Shown one piece after another: positions 50,428 to 60,941 of a stretch of DNA of 64,000 bases (position 1 is its first letter; each line of letters starts with the position of its first letter). The DNA is from Paraphysomonas bandaiensis (taxonomy: Eukaryota > Chrysophyceae). The stretch is from contig CBFFRP010000042.1 in assembly GCA_965644295.1 (NCBI GenBank), forward strand, positions 48,019-112,018. Direction: 5' to 3'. The position numbers and the translations under genes are program-made. Under the pieces are notes generated by a model. It did not search any database. It was not told the DNA's origin and saw only the letters and a program-made list of their open reading frames with translations.

Positions 50428-51387
50428 CTAGACAAAGTAATCTATACATTCTTCCACTGTAAGTTGTTTCATATTGGCAATCAGAGGAATAGTTATTCGT
50501 CTGAAGGCCTGATACCGTATATGTTTGTTTAAAAATACACTGTTATGCAATATATCAGGAGCATTTCGACTAAGTGCCTTCGCCACAGTTTTTTTATACA
50601 CAATCCGTGCATCTTTAGCTGTAAATTTACGTGAATATATATCACGTTCTTTTAGCATTTTTAGATATCGATCTTTGGTTAGCGTGCCATCTGAGCGGTA
50701 CGTATATTCATCGTATAACTTAACAAGAGCATCCTCAAGTGTGGTGTTGTCAGTTAATTCTGCATAACCATCCGAGGAATCGAATTCATTGTCCTTAATA
50801 AGTTTAATTTCACGCATTGTTTTGGCATCTTTCATTGCCTCTTTGGATCTATGGACTCGTTGGAGTTTTAAGGCCGCTGTATTCTGCAAATCGTCTGGAA
50901 CAGCTGCAGGAACTTCTACTTCTACAGCCAATTCTCCTTCTGGTTTATGGTCACACTGAGATATTTTGTAAATCAAATGTTGCACTGATGTTTTCTTTTT
51001 TTCAGCTATCATTGGAAGGATATATTGACGAAACACAAAGTAATTAATCTCGGTACTATATCGTCCTTCCTGAACGCAAACTTTATCAATGTCAGCTAGA
51101 TCACAAGCTGTGAATTCTCCTTTTCGAAAGCACTTACTATCGCGTAATAAATGCTTCAGGTCTTTCAGACGCATATGTCCATCTTTCGAATAACTGTTGA
51201 ACACAAAGAACACTTCTCTGTCTTGTTCATCGGCAAACATAGATAAAAATACGTCTCGTGAAGAAAACCCATCGTCATCTTTCAGCATTTCATAGTACGT
51301 TTCATCAAAACGGTCACCACATATTTCCTCGATTTGTTCTCTTGTTAGTTTTTCAGGTAAATCGTTTACAGATGCACCGGCCCCCAT
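50428..51387 (-). CDS. N-myristoylated EF-hand-like / IQ protein
   Basis: Single exon, 319 aa, ATG at 51387. The N-terminus MGAGASVNDLPEKL is a strong N-myristoylation site (Gly2, Ser6). EF-hand-like pairs follow (FNSYSKDGHMRLKDLKHLLR; KDDDGFSSRDVFLSMF), with imperfect calcium loops. An IQ-like helix comes next (AALKLQRVHRSKEAMKDA). The second half repeats the helix-loop style (DEYTYRSDGTLTKDRYLKML). Proteins starting MGAGAS with EF-hand-like units are, as I recall, expanded in oomycetes and other SAR lineages. A membrane-tethered calcium-sensor role is inferred; at least one loop lacks the full set of Asp/Glu ligands. Confidence 0.8.
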   Translation of the reverse strand: MGAGASVNDLPEKLTREQIEEICGDRFDETYYEMLKDDDGFSSRDVFLSMFADEQDREVFFVFNSYSKDGHMRLKDLKHLLRDSKCFRKGEFTACDLADIDKVCVQEGRYSTEINYFVFRQYILPMIAEKKKTSVQHLIYKISQCDHKPEGELAVEVEVPAAVPDDLQNTAALKLQRVHRSKEAMKDAKTMREIKLIKDNEFDSSDGYAELTDNTTLEDALVKLYDEYTYRSDGTLTKDRYLKMLKERDIYSRKFTAKDARIVYKKTVAKALSRNAPDILHNSVFLNKHIRYQAFRRITIPLIANMKQLTVEECIDYFV

Positions 51388-51724
51388 CGTATCAGGTTAA
51401 AAGTAACGCGAACTGAATATACAATACTATTTCAAGGGACCAAGATGCAATTAGCGCCTACTGTCAATATCTTTTGAGCAGGAGTGACATTAGCACTCCT
51501 GTGCGTTGCGATTGCACTGCTGTAACGGTGGATTTGAGGAATACGGAATACTGGATGGCATACTGTCCATATAGGTAAGGTTGTACTAATACACAGTGTG
51601 CACTGGTACATCACTAAATACAGAGGTACGAGGTGGTGGTATTCGACACACCAAACAAGTCTTCCAGCAATACCAATCAACACTAAGACCAGCTTAAGCA
51701 CTGCACACAATTGAAACTATCAGC
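51388..51724. other. Short intergenic region between divergent genes
   Basis: 337 bp shared upstream region of the EF-hand (-) and HAT-like (+) genes. No motif recognised with confidence. Confidence 0.45.
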
Positions 51725-52708
51725 ATGGAGCAGATAGTATTGAAAGTGTTGAATATACTAAACCCATCTGAAGATATCTGTCTGGTTGATATCAGCGAAA
51801 GGAGTGGTATTATTCAAATTATTCATGCTGATGATACTCCCATTGGAATTGATTTGGCTGCATTCCTGAAGCAATTAATATTAGTAAACCTGAAAGATGA
51901 TCCTCCTGATATAGATATATATGTCGGGTCGGAAACAGAGGATACTGTGGTGTATCGTTCTATATTAGTCTGTGTTGATGAGATTATTTCATTCGGTTTG
52001 TACAGTGAAGAGCATACTGGTGAGAGCAACAATGTAGCCTATATTCAGTATGTAGAAGCGGTGGATGTTGTTCGTAGACCAGATTTGAAATTGATGAAAA
52101 ACATTATGACTGGTTATATGTGGTTTCTGAAGCTGTTGTCGTATTCCAGTATTCATTTAGTGGCGGAAGGCTTAACTGACGAAGATCCCTATTATATATT
52201 CCCTGGTTGCACTACGCCTGATAAGTGGAAAGGTTCAGAGGATTTACTGGGATTGTATCGCTATTTAGCTGAGTGTGCATCATTCGAGGCAAAACAATAT
52301 GAGTACAACTGTCCTCCAATACCGCGATTACCAGTGTTCAATCGAAGAGAAACTGCAAGTGACCCTACAGAATGTCCTCCAAAAGCAACAGCGAATTGGG
52401 GCACGATAGATAGACTTCAGCGTATGATTGATGATGTTGTACTGGAGCTGAACACGAAATTTCAGAACACGTTAGTGATGACTTGCTCTTCCAATGTAGG
52501 CACGTTCGAGCGTAGAAACAAGCCAGCACATATGCTGCTCTTCAATGAGATAAATTCAGGGCCATATCTGCCGAGAAAGGTTATCAGAAGAGATAATTCG
52601 TTTGACTCTGTTGAGGCGGCTAGGCAGTCAACTATCAGAATTATGAACGTACTCGCGTCAACTCCAATGGATTCACCGGTAGCTGTTCGCGGAACTAATA
52701 GTTACTAA
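51725..52708 (+). CDS. Short p300/CBP-like histone acetyltransferase (KAT11) domain protein
   Basis: Single exon, 327 aa, ATG at 51725, TAA stop. Residues about 60-185 line up with the core of the p300/CBP acetyltransferase: VYRSILVCVDEIISFGLYSE (p300 'KALFAFEEIDG' strand), NNVAYIQYVEAVDVVRRPDL ('RVYISYLDSVHFFRP'), LMKNIMTGYMWFLKLLSYSS ('HEILIGYLEYVKKLGY') and DEDPYYIFPGC ('GDDYIFHCHP'). Everything normally around this core (TAZ, KIX, bromodomain, PHD, ZZ) is missing. Several residues used for acetyl-CoA and catalysis differ: the Trp before the acidic loop is Val, and the Arg-Thr pair before the GY helix is not obvious. Activity is therefore uncertain. Assignment is from remembered motif order, not a search. 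Confidence 0.62.
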   Translation: MEQIVLKVLNILNPSEDICLVDISERSGIIQIIHADDTPIGIDLAAFLKQLILVNLKDDPPDIDIYVGSETEDTVVYRSILVCVDEIISFGLYSEEHTGESNNVAYIQYVEAVDVVRRPDLKLMKNIMTGYMWFLKLLSYSSIHLVAEGLTDEDPYYIFPGCTTPDKWKGSEDLLGLYRYLAECASFEAKQYEYNCPPIPRLPVFNRRETASDPTECPPKATANWGTIDRLQRMIDDVVLELNTKFQNTLVMTCSSNVGTFERRNKPAHMLLFNEINSGPYLPRKVIRRDNSFDSVEAARQSTIRIMNVLASTPMDSPVAVRGTNSY

Positions 52709-53034
52709 CTCTGCACGATGAGCCATATTATGAAAGCAGAAGTTATTTGTAATGTTAGTGAGTCCTTAGATATGTAATATACTGGTTTCGTAGTCAAAGT
52801 GCTATAAGGACTAGGACGTTTGTACGAAATGTATGTCTTCTGTTTATAACCGGCGTAAGTAGTGTCGTTGTAATAAACAAGCAATCGCTTTGTGTAACTT
52901 GTAATAATAATAATAATGTTTCACATGAGTAGGAAGATACAAGCTTGTGAAAATATAATCTTGTAGTGCTTAATCCATTTTTGTTGCAAGGAAGCACAGT
53001 TGCTATCAGTATGCAACTGCTTTGTCGTGTGGAC
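52709..53034. other. Intergenic, no gene seen
   Basis: 3' flank of the HAT-like gene up to the hAT element. It ends in the target duplication gtgtggac (53027-53034). Confidence 0.55.
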
Positions 53035-53832
53035 CAGGGATAGGGAACAATATATTGCAATACTATTGTTAGATAGCGTTCCATCAATAGTATTGATGGA
53101 TTTTTTAAACCGGTCCTACAATACAATTACAATATATTGCAATATATTGTCAATGTATTGCGATATATTAGTTTGACTAATCAGTAGGTAAACACATCCG
53201 TAGATTTCATTTTTAGTATTAGCCATTAAGATCACATGACAACCAAACCAACTGCTGCTTATAGCTACTAAAAATCCACCTCGTCCTCATCCTCTGAGCC
53301 ATCATTGGTGAGGTCAACATCACCATATTCATCCACAGAATTAATTGAAATATGCTAGTATCCGGCCATAACTGTCGAATAGCTTTCAGAAACAACAGCA
53401 TATTAAGTAGGATGGATACTTTTGCGCAACACTGATATAATATGTTTAGCTGTGCTGAACAGACGTTCCCATGTATCGGAAGTACATACCAGGGCCAGGC
53501 AACCGTTAATGACTCGTGGACCTGTACGTTTCTAAGTTTTTGAGCTGACTGAAGATTTTTAGTCGCATAGTCAACATCAGCTTCATTATCCTTTGTAATG
53601 TTGTAATCAATTTATCGGTTATTTATATCCATTTTGCACCCTACAGTTGAGAATCTTCTCTTATATGACTATCATAATATTGATTGCAATATATTGCAAT
53701 AGTATTGTGAGCTCTTTTAGCAGAAACACTATTGATGGAATATTTGACCAGTCCACCAATCAATATATTTTACAATATATTGCAATATATTGTACAATGT
53801 ATTGCAATACAATATATTGTTCCCTATCCCTG
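53035..53832 (-). mobile_element. hAT-derived miniature element with intact ends
   Basis: 798 bp, flanked by an exact 8-bp duplication (gtgtggac at 53027-53034 and 53833-53840). Inverted ends start CAGGGATAGGGAACAATATA. Subterminal palindromes 'attgcaatatattgcaat' are numerous at both ends. The inside, read on the minus strand, keeps scraps of the hAT dimerisation domain (a piece like LLFLKAIRQLWPDTSIF) with stops and frameshifts, as in the copy at 28.7 kb. Confidence 0.93.
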
Positions 53833-53840
53833 GTGTGGAC

Positions 53841-54279
53841 CAAAGTCTCTCCTTTGATGAAGCCGTTAAAATGGTGCTTTTACGGATATATCAACTTTGC
53901 ACTACTGAGATATTCCTTCTTTCAGTGGTTTAATTTCATGCACTCTGTGAAGCCATTGTAATTGTTGTGTCGTGAGAAGTCAAAAAGATAAGGGCCTTTA
54001 CTCTGCAAATAGTTAGTTTTGAGTTTTGATACTCTTCACGCGATTAAAATTTTATATGGTGTGAGTGTATATCTTAGACGATCACAATGTATAATCAATG
54101 GATAAAAATTCTCACTAGTGTTGACTAGTTTATAACTAAAATTGACTATAAGTTGAGTGACTTATTAGTCTCTATTGAACTACAATCAACTCCTACGTGC
54201 GTACTTGAGGTTTGGTAAAGCTATCCTGTATTTTACGTAGCAATAAAATACAGAATATACATGACTACATATTATAGGA
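53841..54279. other. Intergenic, no gene seen
   Basis: AT-rich spacer between the hAT element and the 5' end of the large retrotransposon. Confidence 0.5.
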
Positions 54280-54351
54280 ATCTTTCTCTGCCCTACGGTG
54301 GCAAATACCGTTCAACACAAAGTTTCACCTTATTAACCAGCTTTAAGCTCA

Positions 54352-56892
54352 ATGTCCCTATTAAGGGTATGGATGAGTCATGTCAGTGTGCCTAGGGCCT
54401 CTTCTCCCTCTCTTCGGCCACATTTTGCTGATCACCTCGTCTCCGACAAATCTCTTGTTTTACCACGTTGTACACGTTCCAAGCCTCACTGCCTGGCTTT
54501 GCGACTTCCACCCAACCTAACGGCTTCGGCTAAACCACGTGCCTGCACTAATGCAGCGCTTACCGCATTCATATGCCATCACATCAGTAGACATCATAGT
54601 CTCACCTATCGAATTCTACGGTTACAACCACTCAAAACGTGGCTCGTGCGAGCAGGTCCACGCAAAAGATCCTCTGGTGCTCTCCATATGGTCACAGAAT
54701 ACTCTCGAACCCTCACAACTGAGCTACAGGGCTGCCTCCTGATGTCCACACAAAACAACCCAACATGGTTTCTCTGTGGTCTATGCATCCAGCAGGTCAC
54801 CCCCTCATTCTGTTCACCTATCACTCCCTCAGCCCATTCCTCTTATTGGACAGACACTGTATTCCGCATACGGTATATTCGGCTACTGTACTACAGTGCC
54901 CTACAGGATGTATACCACACAAAAACGGTGCTAGCATGCGGCACACCACGTAGCCCCGGACCCCATCAATACCCTACCAACACACACCCACTCAATCTTG
55001 CTGGTTATGAGTATATCACCTATGCAAGGCCCCAAAGTTCACGCTTAAGTCTCTTGCGCAACAACACTCGGTTCACATACAGATATACACCAACACTCTC
55101 TAGAAGCAACTTCGACACAATTTCAATGAAACGTGAAACAAATTCCAACACTTCCAGAACCTTCACTCCAAAGTTTGTTCTTCCCCCCTCCTATCAACCA
55201 ACCAACATTGATGCGCAGATCAAAAATGCTATCAGAGAACAGAAGAAAGCCAAAGCTGACACTCCCCAGCTAGAGCTCCCATCGGTACGCACCTTTCTGG
55301 GATGGGAAAATGACCTACCTGTGGGAGAGTACAAAACACTCGTCCTTACAAACATAAAAGCTGCTGATGATGCCACCTTCCTGGGGATAACACACTACCT
55401 TATCCATGAGTTGGGGTTTCCCATTCAACCCCCTACCCCCCAAGCCATCGCTACCTTCAGGGCAGCCAAGGATGCACGAACGTGTTCAGACTTACCCGCT
55501 CCCACAGCGAGTAGGGTAGTCCGAGCGTTCGACCTAGGCAGACCTGGGTACGAAGTCCGACAGGGCATGGGAGCGAATGTTACCGCTGACTCATGTATGT
55601 ACTCCTCCCCTCTATGCTTTGACCTCCATGTAGAAACGGGCACATCAGTCGATGACAAAGGCCTCCTTCGGACCGAACGCCGACATGTCCAGATATCACT
55701 TTTCCGAACGCCACGAGAACTCTTCGTGGGTCGCACCAAGGATGAGCCCTCGCTGATACCAGTGGCGGCTATATATGGGCTACATGCAGACTCAGCGCAC
55801 ACCAGACCTGCACATGCCTTTAGGTTACGAAACACGCTGGATATGCTTCTCCGAACGGGAGGTTTCCCCACGCCACCTCTATACGAAGTATTCTGGACTC
55901 TAACACACTATAGAGGCAAGACTCGAGCCACTGATAAAACATATAGGTTCTATCAGATTCTATTACTCCACGATCCCATTCACGATCAGGATCTAAGAGC
56001 TAAATTCTATAAAGCACTCTTCAATAATGAAATAGGAGGACATGTCGAAATCAACCTCGGCTCACTCTGTTGTAGAATGGTCAGCACTGAAACACCCACG
56101 CAAAAGCAGTCCAACTGGACACCGTCTCAAGAACTCTTCCGCATCGCTGTCTGCTCTGAAACACTCCTATCTCCCATCCAAGTCTGGCAAGCCTGTGAGG
56201 CTATAGGTATCCCATCCACGGACATAGAGGACATCATTTGGACCGCCCGCAACCCACTCACAAGCGGGCGCAAAGAAAAAGAACGCTTAGTTGAACAAAC
56301 CTACATTTACCTGGACGACAGGAATACCAAGATCAAACTCTGTTGGGAAATCTCACGCACAGGTATCGTGCCTTTACTGCGCAAAGCTCTGGGTGACGAA
56401 ACTCTAAGGCTCCTCTATCACACCATAGCAGTCCCCCCTGGCCTCCCTACTCAGCGGTTTCTATACGGCCTCCATAAGGCCACAGACACAGCAACAAACG
56501 CCCCTCCCATAATACCGCCTCCAACGTCCCTTCAACCCTTCGGTCCAACTGTTGCTCCACAAATGCAGACCGATACACCGCGATCGTACACTCCCAAACG
56601 ACAGCGACAGATGGACACATCCCCATCAACAGAGCCAGCACCAGCTCCCACCTGCCCAGAGCTCTGCGAAATAGCTCTACACATCGCTTCAGATCTTGTA
56701 CCTCTGTCAAAAATCCATGCCATCCTCGCGCAAATGGAAAACGCGGTTGCAGCTCTCTATGAGATCGATGCTGGGGCGACTCTCACGGTACTTGATTACT
56801 ATAAAAACAAGGTAGATCACAGTATCCCAGAAAGGTCCTCAGAAGAACACTCTCGGGTGGACTCGGACATCTTCGGCTCCGACTCCAACTGA
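54352..56892 (+). CDS. Retrotransposon ORF1 protein (function not recognised)
   Basis: 846 codons open from ATG 54352 to TGA. The first roughly 260 residues are Ser/Pro/His-rich and resemble leader sequence, so the protein may really begin at the later ATG at 55131 (MKRETNSNTSRTFTPKFVLP). From residue 280 on the sequence looks folded (PVGEYKTLVLTNIKAADDAT; LYEVFWTLTHYRGKTRATDK; PSQELFRIAVCSETLLSPIQ). A disordered stretch follows (PRSYTPKRQRQMDTSPSTEP), then a C-terminal helical segment. I see no RRM, CCHC zinc knuckle or coiled coil of the usual LINE ORF1 types. It is 148 nt from the next frame. RNA binding is assumed only from position. Confidence 0.7.
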   Translation: MSLLRVWMSHVSVPRASSPSLRPHFADHLVSDKSLVLPRCTRSKPHCLALRLPPNLTASAKPRACTNAALTAFICHHISRHHSLTYRILRLQPLKTWLVRAGPRKRSSGALHMVTEYSRTLTTELQGCLLMSTQNNPTWFLCGLCIQQVTPSFCSPITPSAHSSYWTDTVFRIRYIRLLYYSALQDVYHTKTVLACGTPRSPGPHQYPTNTHPLNLAGYEYITYARPQSSRLSLLRNNTRFTYRYTPTLSRSNFDTISMKRETNSNTSRTFTPKFVLPPSYQPTNIDAQIKNAIREQKKAKADTPQLELPSVRTFLGWENDLPVGEYKTLVLTNIKAADDATFLGITHYLIHELGFPIQPPTPQAIATFRAAKDARTCSDLPAPTASRVVRAFDLGRPGYEVRQGMGANVTADSCMYSSPLCFDLHVETGTSVDDKGLLRTERRHVQISLFRTPRELFVGRTKDEPSLIPVAAIYGLHADSAHTRPAHAFRLRNTLDMLLRTGGFPTPPLYEVFWTLTHYRGKTRATDKTYRFYQILLLHDPIHDQDLRAKFYKALFNNEIGGHVEINLGSLCCRMVSTETPTQKQSNWTPSQELFRIAVCSETLLSPIQVWQACEAIGIPSTDIEDIIWTARNPLTSGRKEKERLVEQTYIYLDDRNTKIKLCWEISRTGIVPLLRKALGDETLRLLYHTIAVPPGLPTQRFLYGLHKATDTATNAPPIIPPPTSLQPFGPTVAPQMQTDTPRSYTPKRQRQMDTSPSTEPAPAPTCPELCEIALHIASDLVPLSKIHAILAQMENAVAALYEIDAGATLTVLDYYKNKVDHSIPERSSEEHSRVDSDIFGSDSN

Positions 56893-57040
56893 CTCCTACT
56901 GGACTGGGACACAACGAACATCAAACGTACACTCATAGAAGTGTCCGCAGCTGCTCACACGTGGTTATCCCCCAGTCCACACTTACATATCCATAGTTGG
57001 CCCTCACCTGACACAACGACCTTCGCCTGTAGCACCCACA

Positions 57041-57603
57041 TGCGTCCACCACGTAAACCGCCAGACAAACAGTCGAGATCCACCAGTGTACATCCCACGA
57101 AAAGGCACCAAGGACCGCACTTTTCCTGTGATAATAGTGGTGATGGACCACGAAAACGGCCGGCCTCGACACAACGTAAGCGAAACAACCTCCGGCGGCT
57201 CAGTCGCAAACGAACTCTGCAACAATTTCGTGAAGGAACAATCCAGTCCCTCCCTCCACACATACAACGTCAACAGACACGAAACAAGCTCCGCATCCGT
57301 GCCCACAACAAGCAAGCATGGCGAGAGCATTTACAACACCTGGCACAACAGTGTGTAGACACACACAACATCGTGACCACTCCTATACCTGACACAGCAC
57401 CCACAGCTGTTACAGCACCCCCCGTCCAGAAGACTCCACACATACTATTTGCCTCCCTCCGCCCACAGTGGAGGACGAACAAGAGAGAACAATCACTGAC
57501 ACAAGTGTACTGCCTCAACTATTTGTGCCGCACCCTCTGCCAGCTGCCTTCACGGACCCCGGACTGCAGAATTGGTCCTTCTACTCGCCCAGCGGTCTGT
57601 TAG
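57041..57603 (+). CDS. Basic N-terminal region of the second retrotransposon protein (frame-shifted from the rest)
   Basis: From ATG 57041 (MRPPRKPPDKQSRSTSVHPT) this frame encodes an Arg/Lys-rich stretch (NNLRRLSRKRTLQQFREG) suited to nucleic-acid binding. Around 57460 sense continues in the +1 frame (VEDEQERTITDTSVLPQ), so a single-base lesion probably splits one polyprotein. The motif SDNSGDGP/CDNSGDGP occurs here and again near 58400 in the next frame. Confidence 0.55.
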
Positions 57604-60600
57604 CCATTGCCATACACGAAGAGGTGGTTCACAGTGTCATGTCCATGCTACAATCGAGGCACGCTTTAGAACGCATAGAACAGCACCTCAGATGTTCGCT
57701 TGAGGAGGGGAAAATGCTGGTTGCACGTCACTACACACACACAGAATACAACAACACACCAATGGAGGGCTTCTGCGGACTAGCTGCTATTGCCGCAATA
57801 TACCACAAACAACCGGAGGAGGACCACTACCCGTATTTAAATCCCGATGATCCAGCCTCGAAAGCAAAACTGCTCCAAGTCATTCAGACAAGCAGGACGG
57901 TACTTAGTACCTACACGCTCGCTGAAGCCAAGATGCTTAACTTTGCATGCATCCGGAAGAAGCTCCGACAGCAGCTAACAACGTACAACAAAGCACTACG
58001 CCGCAAACGACCAACTGCTGTCGGAATACCCCCAGAGCAATGGGGCTACACAGACATCATAGCCCTCCTGGCAGAAACCCTGAGTATACGAATTCGTATC
58101 TGGCAAGATTCACCAGTGGACCTTGGCCACAACTGGGCGTACTGGTCTACCCACCATTCCTCCTTCCTTCCACAAACTCAATTCCTTCCATCTTATGATG
58201 TGTTTTGCTCCAACGACCACTTCTTCCTGGACACCAAATACCCGGTGGAGTTGGAACTACACGCGCTACTCGAGAGAATTCCTGACCTCGTCATCATGCG
58301 TCTCCAAAATGTGTTGCAATATCATTCCAAGGGAATGCAAGGAGTACATCGTGCCAGGTCCATCAACCATCCCTCCCACGCCCTTCAGGGGAAGGAATTC
58401 TCTTCCGATAACAGCGGTGACGGACCCAGCAAATCCACCCACACATTACCCTTACCCACTAAGGATGCCACCACACCGTATGCAACTCTATTTGACTATT
58501 TCCCAGTCAAACGGAGGCCACCTACCACCAACCCTACTCAACTGAACACCATGGGAACTCCAGCATTAGCCCCAGACGGCCCATCCTCACACTCCACTAC
58601 CACTCCTGACATCAGGCCGGATGCACTGCCCAAGGACATTGCCACACACCCCCGACACTACACAGAGGGCTGGGGTCACACGCCCTTTCACTCCGATCTG
58701 CTGAACAACTGGGTTAGATATGATGAAACCCAAACCATTGCTGCCTCCCCACAGGGAAACCTTTTAAAAGAAATATATGCACACATGCTATCCCCTGCCT
58801 GTACAGACATATGGGAAGGATTCATAGCCAAGGCTTCCAGGACGGACAACTATGATCTCATGATATCATTCACGCTACCAGAGCACAAATTGGATACCAC
58901 GCACAGCGCCCTACTAGTTGCCCAGCATCTCGCGAATGGCAACAAACCCTGGGCAGACTCCACTCATGTTGTATCTAGGCATGTGCGGACCCTTTGCCTG
59001 ACAAAGGGTATTCCCTCAACAGCCACTGTTAGTCTCCGTAAGACACTCATGCAATATGAATCCTCGACTCCACACACAGGACTACATCTAGACACGGAGG
59101 ATTTCCAACTGCTACTCGATCTTCTCTCCATACCATACAGACTATGGGACGCTGTTCAACCGCACCTGGCGCCTGGTTGGGCACAGCTGTCACCATTCTC
59201 CAGACAGGCACTAACAGTGCACGCTTCTACCAACACTGTGGTAACCCATGACATCATACGCAGCCAGCATGGGTTTCACATACTCAATGCAACAAATATC
59301 CCCACCTGCATCATGCACGCTCTAACACGGACTCAGGAGCGGCTATCCTGTTTTCTACAACACCAGACCTCCAGACAGAGCACCAATATCCTCTGGACTT
59401 CTGAGCCGTCAACTGTACCACCTATGCTACATGAGCACAGAGAGCAACAGGAACAGAGGGAAGTAATTGCAGTCTCCTTGTCACCGAGAGCTCGACGTCA
59501 ACTACGACAGATGAACCCCACGGACCGTCGACAACTCAGGCTCCATATGTGCGACATGAGCAGAGTCTACCGCCTCACCCTCAGACCCTCAGCCCTTCGC
59601 ACACAACAACATATCCCTAGTGATGGGTACTGCGCATACAGCACACTCTATCATCTGCACATTCTTGCTTCAAGCAGGCGACACACTCGCTCCTGTCTGA
59701 AATTAGACCTCAAACAACGCAAGGACCGTCACACGCTAGCATCTTTCATAAATACATTAGGCACCCAAGCGTTCGACATAATGCAACGGGAGTGCATGGC
59801 CCATCACACACTTCAGCCACTACGACATAAGTTAGATCACGCACAGGCCGCACTTTTAATACCTACTAAAACAACATACACTACGGAAGACGACATAACT
59901 CACTGGCTCTCAGTGCGAGAAGTCCACCTTTTAGCCTCTACTATCAACCCCTGCACGACGTGGGCGCAAAATGGTAATTACCTCAGCATTGTAGGCATCC
60001 CTACTGACAAAGTAGCTTATAACATCGCATGGAAGGTGGACGAACTTAGGGACGCTATTCGTGATAACTACTACCATGTCATACTACAAGATGCTCACTA
60101 CTTCCTCTTAGACCCTGCCGGTCTTTCTACTGCCCTAGACAACGCCCTACTATCTCTTGAAAACACCTTGGCCACCAGTATACTCTCAACGGCTGACCCC
60201 ATCGCTCCACCTACACTCCCCGCGGACTCAATCACGAACAACAATAGGACATCAAAGATGACCAGCACCAGAACAACCTCGTCAAGCAGCACCAAGTTAG
60301 CACGAACAAATCGACAGATTCTGCAGGCTTCAACCCCTGGAGCACTACCATCGCACAAGAAGATGCAGTTGAAACACGCCCAAACTGCGTTGACAAGTCG
60401 ATGCCAGCCAACCCGGAAAGCCAAAAAGGTCGTAAATTACGATGAAAGTGACCAACCAACGAACCTTCACAACTCACACCCAACCACGACCACACGAACG
60501 ATCAGACCAACTCCAGCACTAGATACCACCGGCTGGGACAGGGACTGGTCAAGAAAGTTCTACATTGCGTACGCCGATAACACTGCCAAAGGACTATCCC

Positions 60601-60941
60601 TTTATGCGAAGAACACATTCCCAGCAGACGTCATCATTGCTGAGTACAAAGGCAAACGCTATCCACTAACAAAGATGAGTCAGTCTACAAGGCGTTCTGA
60701 TTACATAGTTCAAGACAGTACTGGTACCTTCGCAATAGATGGCTTTGACCAAGTCCGACAATGTGTAACATGCGAAGCTGGGTATATTAATGACCCCATA
60801 GCCAAAAAAAGGGATAATGTCTAGTTTGTCACTAAAAATACACGCCTCTATGTCCGTACAATACGTTCCATTGCTAAGGATGAAGAACTTCTCATCAACT
60901 ACGGACATCATTATTGGTGTGAGTCAACGCTGGCCACTTGA
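57468..60941 (+). pseudogene. Retrotransposon polyprotein part: tandem OTU-like protease modules plus SET domain (stop in SET)
   Basis: The frame 57468-60824 (1118 codons) is followed in the same frame by TAG (60822-60824) and 38 more sense codons to TGA at 60939. Module 1 has EGFCGLAAIAAIYH with Cys103 and SNDHFFLD with His251. Module 3 has SDGYCAYSTLYHLH with Cys722 and DAHYFLLD with His877. Both match the OTU pattern of a Gly-x-Cys helix and a C-terminal His followed by hydrophobics. A middle segment (about 440-610) repeats the second half of the pattern (TEDFQLLLDLLSIPYRLWDA; QHGFHILN) but shows no D-G-x-C. From about residue 1023 a SET domain begins (KGLSLYAKNTFPADVIIAEY, EAGYINDP) and its final strand (RTIRSIAKDEELLINYGHHY) lies after the TAG. 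OTU proteases cleave ubiquitin-like links; SET domains methylate lysine. Roles here are inferred. Confidence 0.82.

Noticed and set aside
60822-60824. TAG might be a sense codon in this organism, given the in-frame TAGs in the SET domain and at the SulP splice site
   Set aside because: TAG is the natural end of many genes here (WW/ankyrin, MPP alpha, thioesterase, PAXBP1, aldo/keto reductase, carboxypeptidase, MGAGAS protein), and sequence after these stops shows no conserved coding signal.
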